The notes below the pieces were generated by a model. That model did not search any database, had not been told where the DNA came from, and saw only the letters and a program-made list of their open reading frames with translations. The translations under genes were made by a program, and so were the position numbers. From the NCBI RefSeq assembly GCF_013185195.1, contig NZ_JAAZWC010000005.1, forward strand, positions 175,759-239,758: a DNA stretch of 64,000 nt. Direction: 5' to 3'. Below, in pieces: positions 56,467-64,000 of the stretch. Every line of letters begins with the position of its first letter. Positions within the stretch are counted from its first letter, which is position 1. This DNA comes from Saccharibacillus qingshengii. Its GTDB lineage: Bacteria; Bacillota; Bacilli; Paenibacillales; Paenibacillaceae.

Positions 56467-57099
56467 ATGAATCAAGGTTTTCACGAAAAAGATTTTTCCG
56501 TCTTCGAAATAGAAGGTTTGGAACCGCGCATGAACGCTCTGATCGAGAACGTCAGACCAAAGCTCGACGAATTGGGCCGCGGCATCGCGCCGTTCCTGTC
56601 CGCGAAATGCGGCGAAGAAATGTACCCGCATGTCGCCAAACACGCCCGCCGCACTGTCCACCCCCCGAACGACACCTGGGTCGCCTGGGCGACAAGCAAA
56701 CGGGGCTACAAAGCGCTGCCGCATTTTCAGGTAGGGATGTTCGCCGACTACCTGTTCATCGTAATGGCCGTCATCTACGAAAGTCCGAACAAAACCGTTC
56801 TCGCCCGCTCGCTGCATACGCATGAACGCCAAGTGCTCGATCTTGTGCCCAAAGAAGCGCAGCACGAGTTCTATTGGTCGGTCGATCATACCAAACCGGG
56901 AGGCACGCCGCATACGGAACTCGGCCGCGAAGGGCTTCGTTTAATCGCCGAACGGCTCGGCACGGTCAAGAAATCCGAAGTGCTCTGCGGCCGTTTCCTG
57001 CAAAAAGACGATCCGCGGGTGAAGGACGGCGACATGCTGATCCGTACGATCGAAGATACTTTCGATACGCTTCTCCCGCTGTACCGGATGGCTTTCTAA
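56467..57099 (+). CDS. yktB: YktB family protein (DUF1054/UPF0637)
   Basis: 210 aa. GFHEKDFSVFEIEGLEPRMNAL, HVAKHARRTVHPPNDTWVAWATSKRGYKALPHFQVG and FDTLLPLYRMAF identify the family, whose function is unknown. AAAGGGG is 7 nt before the second ATG (56467) and too close to the first (56461). Confidence 0.94.
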   Translation: MNQGFHEKDFSVFEIEGLEPRMNALIENVRPKLDELGRGIAPFLSAKCGEEMYPHVAKHARRTVHPPNDTWVAWATSKRGYKALPHFQVGMFADYLFIVMAVIYESPNKTVLARSLHTHERQVLDLVPKEAQHEFYWSVDHTKPGGTPHTELGREGLRLIAERLGTVKKSEVLCGRFLQKDDPRVKDGDMLIRTIEDTFDTLLPLYRMAF

Positions 57100-57110
57100 C
57101 AACAAGACGG

Positions 57111-57158
57111 GCCGCGGCGGCTTCTCCTGCACAGGGGAAACCGGCCGCGGCTTTTTTT
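57111..57158 (+). terminator. yktB terminator
   Basis: GCCGCGGC arms (57111-57118 and 57144-57151) enclosing GGTTTCCCC-like pairing, followed by T7. Confidence 0.85.
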
Positions 57159-57162
57159 GACT

Positions 57163-57957
57163 CTACATCCCCTTGAACGACCCTCCGTTTACCGGATATT
57201 CCGCACCGTCCGCATATTCCGCTTTGTCGGAGGCGAGGAACACGATCATCGCGGCAATGTCTTCGGGCTGTCCGATCCGGCCGACCGGAAGTTCCCGCAC
57301 CTCGTCCACGAAAAAGTCGATGACTTCGTCCTTGGGCTTGCCGAACTTCTCGGAGATCGCATCGATCATCCCGCCCGGCTGATCCCAGATATTCGTATGG
57401 GTAGGTCCGGGAGATACCGTCTTGACCCGGATCCCCTGTCCGCCGAATTCAAGCGACAGCGCTTTGCCTAGGCTCAGCAGACCCGCCTTGAATGCCGAAT
57501 AATCGACCGACATCGGCTGCGGCTGGCGCGCATCTTCCGAAGCGATGCTGATAATGACTCCTTTGCCCTGCGCCGTCATATGCGGAATGGCCGCTCTTGA
57601 GGTACGGACCATACTCATCAGGTTGTTGAGGTAGGTCTCTTCCCACTGCTCGTCGCTCGTGCCGAGAAATCCGTCCAGCCGCGAATGGGAAATGCCCGCA
57701 TTGTTGATCAGAATATCGATGCGGCCGAACGTTTGGATCGCCGCTTCCACCAGTTTCTTCGGTCCTTCCGCCGTGCTCAGATCCGCTTCGACCGCAAGCA
57801 CCCGGTCTTCGCCGCCAAGTTCGCGGATCCGGTCGGGATGGCGGCTTGCGCCGACCACCTTTGCGCCTTCTTCCAGAAAAAGCCGGGCCGCCGCCAAGCC
57901 GATCCCGGAACTCGCTCCCGTTACGACCACGATTCTGTCGTTCAGATTCAGCTGCAT
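57163..57957 (-). CDS. SDR-family oxidoreductase
   Basis: Classical short-chain dehydrogenase, 264 aa, cytoplasmic. TGASSGIGLAAARLF nucleotide loop, NNAGISHSRLDG, catalytic region SIASEDARQPQPMSVDYSAFKAG (Ser and YxxxK), and a 3-oxoacyl-ACP-reductase-like C-terminus (FLASDKAEYADGAEYPVNGGSFKG). The substrate cannot be inferred. GGAGGAATAG precedes ATG 57957. Confidence 0.92.
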   Translation of the reverse strand: MQLNLNDRIVVVTGASSGIGLAAARLFLEEGAKVVGASRHPDRIRELGGEDRVLAVEADLSTAEGPKKLVEAAIQTFGRIDILINNAGISHSRLDGFLGTSDEQWEETYLNNLMSMVRTSRAAIPHMTAQGKGVIISIASEDARQPQPMSVDYSAFKAGLLSLGKALSLEFGGQGIRVKTVSPGPTHTNIWDQPGGMIDAISEKFGKPKDEVIDFFVDEVRELPVGRIGQPEDIAAMIVFLASDKAEYADGAEYPVNGGSFKGM

Positions 57958-58071
57958 CTTCTATTCCTCCAGTCCTGCCGAATCGGAATCGATCCGACGA
58001 ATCAAGCTGCCTTCTTTCTTTAACCGTTCCGGCCGCGTTTGATTGGCTTCGCAAAGCGCCGATACTCAAAA

Positions 58072-58357
58072 AGCCGCCCTCGGAGGGCGGCTCAACGTGT
58101 CGAGAAAGTCTGAACCCAAGTGAAGCGAGGAGGCGGAGGGAGAAATTCAGTGTAGGAACGATAGTGTTCGCCTTTGTGGTGCAAGTTCATCCAAAATCAG
58201 GATATGAACTTGCACCGTTAATCGGGGAAATTCTGCTAAATTTCAATCCCTTTCCCCGATTTCAACACGCGACCGAAACGAATTTCTCCCGCAGTTGACA
58301 AGCTTCTCTTACGAATAGGACTTTCTCGACAGCCTGAGCCGCCCTTGTAGGGCGGCT
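58072..58357. repeat. hairpin-rich MITE-like element, complete copy
   Basis: Core 58098-58331 has 13-bp terminal inverted repeats (TGTCGAGAAAGTC). Both sides carry a terminator-like stem AGCCGCCCT-nnn-AGGGCGGCT (58072-58092 and 58337-58357). Inside are three further stems: GGGAGAAATT/AATTTCTCCC, a perfect 12-bp GTGCAAGTTCAT hairpin (58179-58215), and a perfect 10-bp ATCGGGGAAA hairpin (58221-58260). No ORF. Its right 68 bp recur inverted at 63933-64000. It fills most of the 453-bp gap between the SDR and MFS genes; the left stem could end transcripts from the MFS side. Confidence 0.75.
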
Positions 58358-58410
58358 TCGGACTGTCGGGAACCTCTTATTCGTTGGCTGCGCAGAATAG
58401 GCGCCGATCC

Positions 58411-59703
58411 TCAAGCCGCCCGTGCGCGCCGGCGCGAAGCGCGCGACAGGGGAGCGTGAATCAGCAGCAGCAGACCCATCGAAATGGCACTGGCCCAGAA
58501 CGGTGCCTGGGGACCGAGATGATCCCAGGTCCAGCCGCCGGCCAGGGGGCCCAGGACGGTTCCGACGCCCTGAAGCGTAAGAAACACTCCCCAGATCGCT
58601 CCGCGCTCTTTCTCGGGGACAAGCTCGGCCAAGAGCGTATTCCAGGCGGGCAGAATCATCGCAAACCCCGCACCCGCCGTCAGTACGAAGCACCAGACGA
58701 GCGTCATCGCGTGTGTAGAAGCGAGTCCGCACAAGGCGATCACGGCCATCAGGAAGCCGATATGCAGAAACCAGCGGGTGCCGAATTTGTCGACCATCCG
58801 GCCGGCCGGGATCATGCCGACTACGGCTACGCCCCCGCCGACAATCAGCAGGATGTTGAACTGCCCCGGCGTCATACCCAGTTCGTTGCGGATATAGACC
58901 GAAATAACGGGCGTCAGGATGCCGATCGCGAACGACTGGAGAAACATGGCCGGATACAGCAGCGGCGTCAGCTTCAGTGCGCTTAGCGCACGCAGCACTT
59001 TGCGTACGGAATATACCGAGCGGACCGTGTGCCGTTTGACGAGGCGGCGAACCTTTTTGGGAAAAGAAAATCCGGCATGCGGGCGGCGGATCATCTTCGG
59101 CGTCAGCGGGGCAAGCATCTGCCGCGGAAGCAGCAGGGCGGCGGCCGTTACGAGCGCCATTACGCCAAAGAGTACCCAGAACACGACCCGGTAAGAATCG
59201 CCCACCAGCAGATTGGATATAATCGGTCCGGCTCCGGTTCCGGCAAGCGTCGCGATCTGGATACTGCCCATTTTCGCGCCGGTCCCGCCGTTTAGATCCG
59301 CTTCCATGCTGATTGTGCTCATCACGACCGGCCAGATCGGCGCGGTCCCGATCCCAAGCAGCGTGCAGGCCACGATAAGCGAGACGCCCGTCATCGAAAA
59401 AGCGATCACGCCCACCGCCGCCCATGACAGCAGCAGGCCTCCTACAATGGTCCAGCGCAGTCCGACATGTTCGGCCAGCCAGCCTGTCGGACTGCGCAGC
59501 AGATTGTCGCCTACGTACTGCAGCGAAAACGCCAGGCTGATCGTAAAGGCCGGCAGCCCCAGCGTATCGTTCATATAAACGGGAAGCACCGTAACAAGCA
59601 GGGCTCCTTTGACGAATTCGGTCAAAAATACGATAATCCACAAACATCCGAATACGGAAAATCGTTTGGATGCCGGATTCAATCCAGTCAGACGGTCATT
59701 CAT
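58411..59703 (-). CDS. MFS transporter
   Basis: 430 aa, twelve hydrophobic spans in two halves of six, with a charged central loop (~205-245, rich in Arg/Lys). Motif GWLAEHVGLRW after the second span and GRMVDKFGTRW in the second half are MFS motif A variants. ATG 59703 is 7 nt after AAGGGG; the upstream in-frame extension is not supported. Probably a drug or metabolite exporter; the substrate is unknown. Confidence 0.9.
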   Translation of the reverse strand: MNDRLTGLNPASKRFSVFGCLWIIVFLTEFVKGALLVTVLPVYMNDTLGLPAFTISLAFSLQYVGDNLLRSPTGWLAEHVGLRWTIVGGLLLSWAAVGVIAFSMTGVSLIVACTLLGIGTAPIWPVVMSTISMEADLNGGTGAKMGSIQIATLAGTGAGPIISNLLVGDSYRVVFWVLFGVMALVTAAALLLPRQMLAPLTPKMIRRPHAGFSFPKKVRRLVKRHTVRSVYSVRKVLRALSALKLTPLLYPAMFLQSFAIGILTPVISVYIRNELGMTPGQFNILLIVGGGVAVVGMIPAGRMVDKFGTRWFLHIGFLMAVIALCGLASTHAMTLVWCFVLTAGAGFAMILPAWNTLLAELVPEKERGAIWGVFLTLQGVGTVLGPLAGGWTWDHLGPQAPFWASAISMGLLLLIHAPLSRASRRRARAA

Positions 59704-59984
59704 AATGTTCCCCTTTCGGGCCGGGTGCCTCTGAAGTGCAGGCGGCCTCTGCGCATGCCGCGTTCGAAGCCACGCGGTCTGCTGCCTGGTCTGTGCCAAA
59801 TCTCATTCGCCAAGCTTCCTTAGCCATTATATAGATAGAGCATGCCGGAAGTCTAACGGCCCAAGCGGCGTTTCCGGTCGGCAATCCGCACCGGGCCTTG
59901 TTTCTCCCCTTCGCCGGCCGTCCGATTAAACAGACGTTCGCTCCACTCTCCGACCCCGCATTCGGCTTGATAAAAATTGCGTCC

Positions 59985-60012
59985 TTGCAATCCCGCCCCG
60001 TTTTGCTATACT
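59985..60012 (+). promoter_or_regulatory. speA promoter
   Basis: -35 TTGCAA (59985-59990), 16 nt, -10 TATACT (60007-60012) with a TGC extension. The rest of the 376-bp gap 59704-60079 shows nothing clear. Confidence 0.6.
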
Positions 60013-60063
60013 CAGTTTGTTTGATTTTTTCATAAGTGCTTCAATTACTCTACGCACACGAAA

Positions 60064-60076
60064 GGTTGTGACAACC
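60064..60076 (+). promoter_or_regulatory. small palindrome over the speA ribosome site
   Basis: GGTTG-TGA-CAACC spans from the weak AAAGG ribosome site to 3 nt before the start codon; it could limit translation. Confidence 0.35.
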
Positions 60077-60079
60077 CTA

Positions 60080-61558
60080 ATGGATCATGCTCGTACTCCG
60101 CTCTTCACTGCGCTCAAGCGCCATGCGGACCAAAATCCGGTACAGTTTCACATTCCAGGTCACAAGAAAGGAATGGGGATGGACCCGGAATTTCGTGAAT
60201 TTATTGGGGAAAACGCCCTTTCCATAGACCTGATCAATATCGCTCCTCTCGACGATTTGCATCAGCCAACAGGCGTGATCGAAGAAGCCCAGAAGTTGGC
60301 CGCGGACGCGTTCGGCGCGACGCACACCTTCTTCTCCGTTCAGGGCACCAGCAGCGCGATCATCACGATGATCCTGTCTGTCTGCGGACCCGGCGACAAG
60401 ATTATCGTACCGCGCAACGTGCATAAATCCATTCTTGGCGCAATCATCTATGCAGGCGCCAAACCGGTATTTATCGCCCCGGAACGCGACACCAATCTCG
60501 GGATCGACCACGGCATCACCGTCAGCTCGGTACGCAAAGCGCTGAAGCTTCATGCCGACGCCAAAGCCCTGCTCGTCATCAATCCGACGTACTACGGCGT
60601 GTGTGCCGATCTGCAGCAGATCGTCGCCTTGTCGCACAGCTACGGCGTTCCCGTACTCGTCGACGAAGCGCACGGCGTACTGATCCATTTCCACGACCAG
60701 CTGCCGCTCTCGGCCATGCAGGCGGGCGCGGATATGGCGGCCACAAGCGTGCACAAGCTCGGCGGTTCGATGACGCAGAGTTCCGTGCTGAACGTCAACA
60801 CCCGCAACGGCTATATCAATCCTAAACGGGTACAGACGGTGATCAGCATGCTGACCACAACGTCGACTTCCTATATTCTGCTCGCCTCGCTCGATACCGC
60901 CCGCCGCCAGCTCGCGCTGAACGGTTACGCGATGGCCGAGCGCGCGCTCGATTTCGCCGACTATGCGCGGAGCGCCATCAATCAGATCGAAGGCCTGTAC
61001 TGCTTCGGCGAAGAAATTCTTGGCAGCGAAGCGACGTTCGATTACGATCCGACCAAGATTACGATCCAGGTCAGACGACTCGGCATTACCGGTTACGAAG
61101 CCGAGAACTGGCTCCGCGACAATCATAACATCGAAGTCGAAATGAGCGATATGTACAATGTGCTCTGCCTGATCACGGCCGGCGACAATGAAGACACGAT
61201 CCGGATCCTGCTGAACGCACTGCGCGAGATGTCCGAAGAATTCCTGAACCAAGGCAAGGAAGTCAAGGAACTGGTCGTCAAAATTCCGGATATTCCGCAT
61301 TTGGCGATTCTGCCGCGGGACGCTTTCTACGGCGAGACGGAATCGATCCCGCTCCGGGAATCCGCCGACCGCATTATTGCGGAATTCATCTACGTCTACC
61401 CGCCGGGCATTCCGATTCTGCTGCCGGGCGAAGTCATCTCGCAGGACAACATCAACTACATCGTCGATCATGTCGAAGTCGGCCTGCCGGTCAAAGGACC
61501 CGAAGACCGCAGTGTACGCTTCGTCAAGGTTATCGTCGAACCGGGCGCGATCCGGTAA
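60080..61558 (+). CDS. speA: arginine (Orn/Lys/Arg) decarboxylase
   Basis: PLP enzyme starting polyamine synthesis by making agmatine. 492 aa, very close in sequence pattern to B. subtilis SpeA: PLFTALKRHADQNPVQFHIPGHKKG, ENALSIDLINIAPLDDLH, FFSVQGTSSAIITMI, VDEAHGV and SVHKLGGSMTQSSVLN with the PLP lysine. The lysine-decarboxylase annotation common for this fold is less likely. ATG 60080 has only a weak, distant ribosome site inside a small palindrome. Confidence 0.93.
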   Translation: MDHARTPLFTALKRHADQNPVQFHIPGHKKGMGMDPEFREFIGENALSIDLINIAPLDDLHQPTGVIEEAQKLAADAFGATHTFFSVQGTSSAIITMILSVCGPGDKIIVPRNVHKSILGAIIYAGAKPVFIAPERDTNLGIDHGITVSSVRKALKLHADAKALLVINPTYYGVCADLQQIVALSHSYGVPVLVDEAHGVLIHFHDQLPLSAMQAGADMAATSVHKLGGSMTQSSVLNVNTRNGYINPKRVQTVISMLTTTSTSYILLASLDTARRQLALNGYAMAERALDFADYARSAINQIEGLYCFGEEILGSEATFDYDPTKITIQVRRLGITGYEAENWLRDNHNIEVEMSDMYNVLCLITAGDNEDTIRILLNALREMSEEFLNQGKEVKELVVKIPDIPHLAILPRDAFYGETESIPLRESADRIIAEFIYVYPPGIPILLPGEVISQDNINYIVDHVEVGLPVKGPEDRSVRFVKVIVEPGAIR

Positions 61559-61625
61559 GAAGACGCCTGTTCGTTTCATCTTCGTTTCGTCAGAGCTTTT
61601 CACGGCCCGAAGACCGGGCCAGCGG

Positions 61626-61652
61626 CGGCCGCTTGAATGCGGCCGTCTTTTT
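61626..61652 (+). terminator. speA terminator
   Basis: CGGCCGC / GCGGCCG stem with a 6-nt loop, then TCTTTTT. Confidence 0.8.
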
Positions 61653-61712
61653 GATTGTTTGGCCCGCACAGACAGACTTCGGCAGGAGATAGAAGCTGCG
61701 CCGGCCAAAGCG

Positions 61713-61761
61713 CCAACACAAAAACGGATGCTCTCGCGGAGAACATCCGTTTTTGTGTTGG
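61713..61761. terminator. strong bidirectional terminator
   Basis: CCAACACAAAAACGGATG pairs perfectly over 18 bp with its complement, enclosing TCTC/GAGA; separates speA from the convergent DUF1292 gene. Confidence 0.9.
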
Positions 61762-61793
61762 CAATCGTGCGCAGCAAGCGGCGCGCGTCCCGA

Positions 61794-62123
61794 TTACTCT
61801 TCTTCGCCCTGCGCCGCAACCAGCTCGTTATAAGCCGCTTCGACTTTGGCCCACTCTTCTTCTTCCTCGATGTTGACAAGAACGGTCTCGCCGTCTTCTT
61901 CTTCGAGGCGCAGAATAAAGCCGTCCGCTTCCGGATTATTGCGCTCAAGCAGCAGCGCATAAACGTCTTCGCCAACGTCGAAAGTCTGAACGAGTACCAT
62001 TTCCTTCTCGTTGCCTTCTTCGTCGCTGAACGCGACTACGATTTCTTCATCCTGGCTATGGTCATGTCCGCAATCCTCACCGTGCTCGTGATTGTGGGCA
62101 TGGTTATGTTCGTGTTCGCTCAT
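61794..62123 (-). CDS. DUF1292 protein (YrzB type) with His-rich N-terminus
   Basis: 109 aa from ATG 62123. IVVAFSDEEGNEKEMVLVQTFDVGEDVYALL and GFILRLEEEDGETVLVNIEEEEEWAKVEAAYNEL match the DUF1292 family, acidic cytoplasmic proteins without known function. The first ~20 residues (HEHNHAHNHEHGEDCGHDH) form a histidine-rich, potential metal-binding stretch. B. subtilis yrzB lies in an operon with yrzL and yrrK; here it stands alone. Confidence 0.9.
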   Translation of the reverse strand: MSEHEHNHAHNHEHGEDCGHDHSQDEEIVVAFSDEEGNEKEMVLVQTFDVGEDVYALLLERNNPEADGFILRLEEEDGETVLVNIEEEEEWAKVEAAYNELVAAQGEEE

Positions 62124-62230
62124 TGTGAAACCCCGTTTCCTACGGCGTATGCGCATGCCGCATGTACGCCCTAAAATTTAATCAACAACGTTTATCCTAC
62201 CACTTCGCCCGTAGGAGGTCAATTTGAGAA

Positions 62231-62342
62231 ACTAGTACCTTGACCGAATCAAATCTGAGGTTTTCGTTCATCGGAAACACGCACGGTTCAAGCGGGTTTT
62301 CGATGGGCGTAACCCAACATCGTTATCGGTCAAGGTACAAGC
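62231..62342. repeat. 112-bp palindromic repeat, copy 2 (inverted)
   Basis: Reverse complement of the element at 1579-1690, about 98 of 112 positions identical, same length. Terminal arms are TACCTTGACCGA and its complement. Relative to copy 1 the seventh base pair of the arm changes from C-G to A-T on both strands, keeping the pairing. It ends 6 nt after the stop of the stalk-domain gene (62349). Confidence 0.75.
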
Positions 62343-62348
62343 CTATTT

Positions 62349-62897
62349 TCAATCGACGGCGTTGATCGTTTTCTGTGCGACCATCGAGTAGGGACTGCCG
62401 CTTTTTTTGATATAAAATTCGACGTAATACTTGCCCGCTCTGCTGAAATCGTAAGTGAAATCATAGGTCTTGAACCAGAAATTGTCCTTGCGCGAGCTCA
62501 GCTCCTGGGACTGGATATCTTTGGCTTCTCCGGCCGGATTCCGCATCACGACCTTGACGGCTTCGATATCGGTGTTCAGGCCGTCGATCTGCGAGAAGAT
62601 ATAGAACTTCAGCTTGCCTACGCTGACGTTGCCGAACGGCGTATCTCCTTTGAACAGAAAAATATCGACGTTTGGCTTGGTGAAGCTGACCGATTTGGTG
62701 TTTTCGTTGTATTCGGCCAGTCCGTCGAATTCGCGTACCGGCACGTAAGTCGTCCCATCGATCAGGTAACCGCCCGTGCTCACCGCATTCCCGTTGATGA
62801 GGACCTTTATTTTCTGTAGGGCCGAGTCAGCCAATACCGTGGAGCCGCTGAGCAGCGACAAAGCCAGCGCACAGACCGCAATTCTTTTCCACCTCAT
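62349..62897 (-). CDS. secreted stalk-domain (copper amine oxidase N-terminal-like) protein
   Basis: 182 aa. Signal peptide [23 protein letters not shown], likely cut after ALA. Then a single stalk domain [29 protein letters not shown], common in Paenibacillus surface proteins, and a beta-rich C-terminal region ([23 protein letters not shown]) resembling an Ig-like fold. No enzyme motif. Extracytoplasmic role unknown. Confidence 0.88.
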   Translation of the reverse strand: MRWKRIAVCALALSLLSGSTVLADSALQKIKVLINGNAVSTGGYLIDGTTYVPVREFDGLAEYNENTKSVSFTKPNVDIFLFKGDTPFGNVSVGKLKFYIFSQIDGLNTDIEAVKVVMRNPAGEAKDIQSQELSSRKDNFWFKTYDFTYDFSRAGKYYVEFYIKKSGSPYSMVAQKTINAVD

Positions 62898-63124
62898 GTT
62901 CGGGCGTCATCCTCTCTCTATCGTTCGAATCTTCACAGGTCGAAGCTTTTCCCTCTGCAACGCCTGCCGGCCTTTTCTCAAGACCGTTCTTATCAATGTA
63001 TACTCATTCCCTTCTGTCAAGTTGCGGTCCGTTTGTTGATTCCCGCCGGGAAATCGTCCATAATGATTCGAAAGAAACGGCCTGCATCCACTGCTCGCCG
63101 AATACGGAACTGGGGGCATGCGCA

Positions 63125-63853
63125 ATGAACCTTCAAATGATCGGAACCGGCAACGCTTTTGCGAAAAAATACTTCAATAACAACGCGCTGATCGAACAGG
63201 ATGGTTTCAAGCTGCTGATCGACTGCGGCATTACCGCACCGCTGGCGCTGTACGAGCTGGGAATCGGAATGGAAGAACTGGACGCGGTCCTGATCACACA
63301 TACGCACGGCGATCATGTCGGAGGGCTCGAAGAATACGGATTCCAGATGAAATTCAAGCATGGACGCCGTCCGGTGCTGATTGTACCCGAATCGCTCGTC
63401 GATCCGTTGTGGCAAAACACGCTCTCGGGCGGGATGACCCAGGAAGGACTGGACAAACTCGAAGACGCGTTCGAGGTCCGTCCGCTGCGGGTCGGCGATG
63501 TGCAGGAGCTGGCGCCGAACCTCTGCGTCGAACTAGTGCATACCGAACATATTGCCGGCAAAAAAAGTTACTCGCTTATTCTCAACCGCGATGTGTTCTA
63601 CAGTGCCGACATGACGTTCGATCCCGAACTGCTCACGACGCTGGTTCGCGACCGGGGCGTGCGCCGTATTTTGCACGAAGTGCAGCTGGAAGGTCCGGGA
63701 GCGGTGCATACGACGCTGGATGAACTGCTGTCGCTTCCCGAAGAGATCCAGGCGATAACCAAACTGATGCATTACGCGGACAATCGCGATCGGTTTGTGG
63801 GACGGACAGGCAAGATGGAGTTTCTGGAACAAGGCGTCGTGTATCCGATCTGA
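63125..63853 (+). CDS. metallo-beta-lactamase-fold hydrolase
   Basis: 242 aa, ATG 63125 nine nt after GGGGG; an in-frame extension from 62996 is not supported. Metal motif [14 protein letters not shown] (HxHxDH), with later His in [10 protein letters not shown], Asp in [11 protein letters not shown] and His near HYADN. The layout resembles RNase Z/YycJ-like or ComA-type small MBL enzymes; the substrate is unknown. Confidence 0.9.
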   Translation: MNLQMIGTGNAFAKKYFNNNALIEQDGFKLLIDCGITAPLALYELGIGMEELDAVLITHTHGDHVGGLEEYGFQMKFKHGRRPVLIVPESLVDPLWQNTLSGGMTQEGLDKLEDAFEVRPLRVGDVQELAPNLCVELVHTEHIAGKKSYSLILNRDVFYSADMTFDPELLTTLVRDRGVRRILHEVQLEGPGAVHTTLDELLSLPEEIQAITKLMHYADNRDRFVGRTGKMEFLEQGVVYPI

Positions 63854-63905
63854 AGGTTTCGCGGCCTCCTATGCTGCGTCCCTATAAAAAATTCCTCACC
63901 AAAAA

Positions 63906-63927
63906 ACCGGCGCAGTTTTGCGCCGGT
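63906..63927 (-). terminator. terminator-like stem next to the second MITE-like copy
   Basis: ACCGGCGCA / TGCGCCGGT stem with a 4-nt loop; on the minus strand TTTTT follows. It borders the repeat that begins at 63933. Confidence 0.7.
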
Positions 63928-63932
63928 CAGGC

Positions 63933-64000
63933 TGTCGAGAAAGTCCTATTCGTTGTAGAAGCTCGTCGGCTGCGGGAGAAATTCGTTCCGGTCGCGTGTT
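63933..64000. repeat. MITE-like element, inverted copy, cut by window end
   Basis: 61 of 68 positions match the reverse complement of 58264-58331 without gaps, including the terminal TGTCGAGAAAGTC. As at the complete copy, a GC-rich terminator-like stem and a short CA-containing spacer precede it. Confidence 0.75.

Overview
The window is a chromosomal segment of a moderately high-GC Bacillota bacterium. Gene content and order point to a Paenibacillaceae-type spore former (Paenibacillus or Saccharibacillus-like). The evidence is the block yicC-remA-gmk-rpoZ-coaBC-priA-def-fmt-rsmB-rlmN-prpC-prkC-rsgA-rpe, which matches the Bacillus subtilis ylo region, plus CcpA, RemA, RqcH, the bacillithiol-linked YtxJ, RicF/YlbF, YlbG and YlaN. 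The species call is an inference. No rRNA, tRNA, prophage, CRISPR array or full-length insertion sequence was seen. Several small palindromic repeats were found.

Layout. 1-6.4 kb (minus): 5' part of a LytS-type sensor kinase, then recG, fakB/degV and fakA/yloV. 6.5-7.2 kb: a candidate 43-aa ORF, a large inverted repeat and rpmB (plus). 7.2-23.4 kb (minus): one long, tightly packed operon from yicC to rpe, with repeated 4-nt ATGA stop/start overlaps. It covers nucleotide and CoA supply, replication restart, protein N-terminal processing, rRNA methylation, PASTA kinase/phosphatase signalling and ribosome assembly. 23.6-29.6 kb: a VOC dioxygenase with an MhqR-like operator inside its promoter, dapF, rqcH, a PHP phosphoesterase and a LysR regulator. 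29.7-37.9 kb: an unknown 145-aa protein, ylbG, ylbF, an M20 amidohydrolase, ftsW, an Asp23 protein, a Ca2+/H+ antiporter, ylaN, an HPr-like protein lacking the catalytic histidine, and an M29 aminopeptidase. 38.1-44.7 kb: a GAF-GGDEF diguanylate cyclase, rpsD with a long leader, and a 1088-aa class A PBP. 44.8-52.1 kb: mtnN, ccpA, ytxJ, an unknown zinc-ribbon-like protein, a PfpI/DJ-1 protein, ptsI and a fused EIICBA transporter. 52.4-64.0 kb: a CoA-binding protein, an atypical EPSP synthase, a rhodanese, gnd, yktB, an SDR, an MFS transporter, speA, a DUF1292 protein, a secreted stalk-domain protein and an MBL-fold hydrolase.

How parts fit together. FakA and DegV/FakB form a fatty-acid kinase pair. 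ptsI, EIICBA, CcpA and the HPr-like protein belong to sugar uptake and carbon control. PrpC/PrkC, FtsW, the class A PBP, DapF and LytS relate to the cell wall. RqcH, Def, Fmt, RsmB, RlmN, RsgA, RpsD and RpmB serve translation.

The least explained signals are non-coding. A 112-bp repeat with CTAG-flanked 17-bp terminal inverted repeats occurs twice, with a related third member, always a few bases from the 3' end of a gene; one copy supplies the recG stop codon. A second, hairpin-rich element (58072-58357) is bracketed by terminator-like stems and recurs, inverted, at the window's right edge. Other points of interest are a 210-residue disordered extension on RsmB, the HPr-like protein without histidine, and an EPSP synthase with changes at the positions that govern glyphosate sensitivity.
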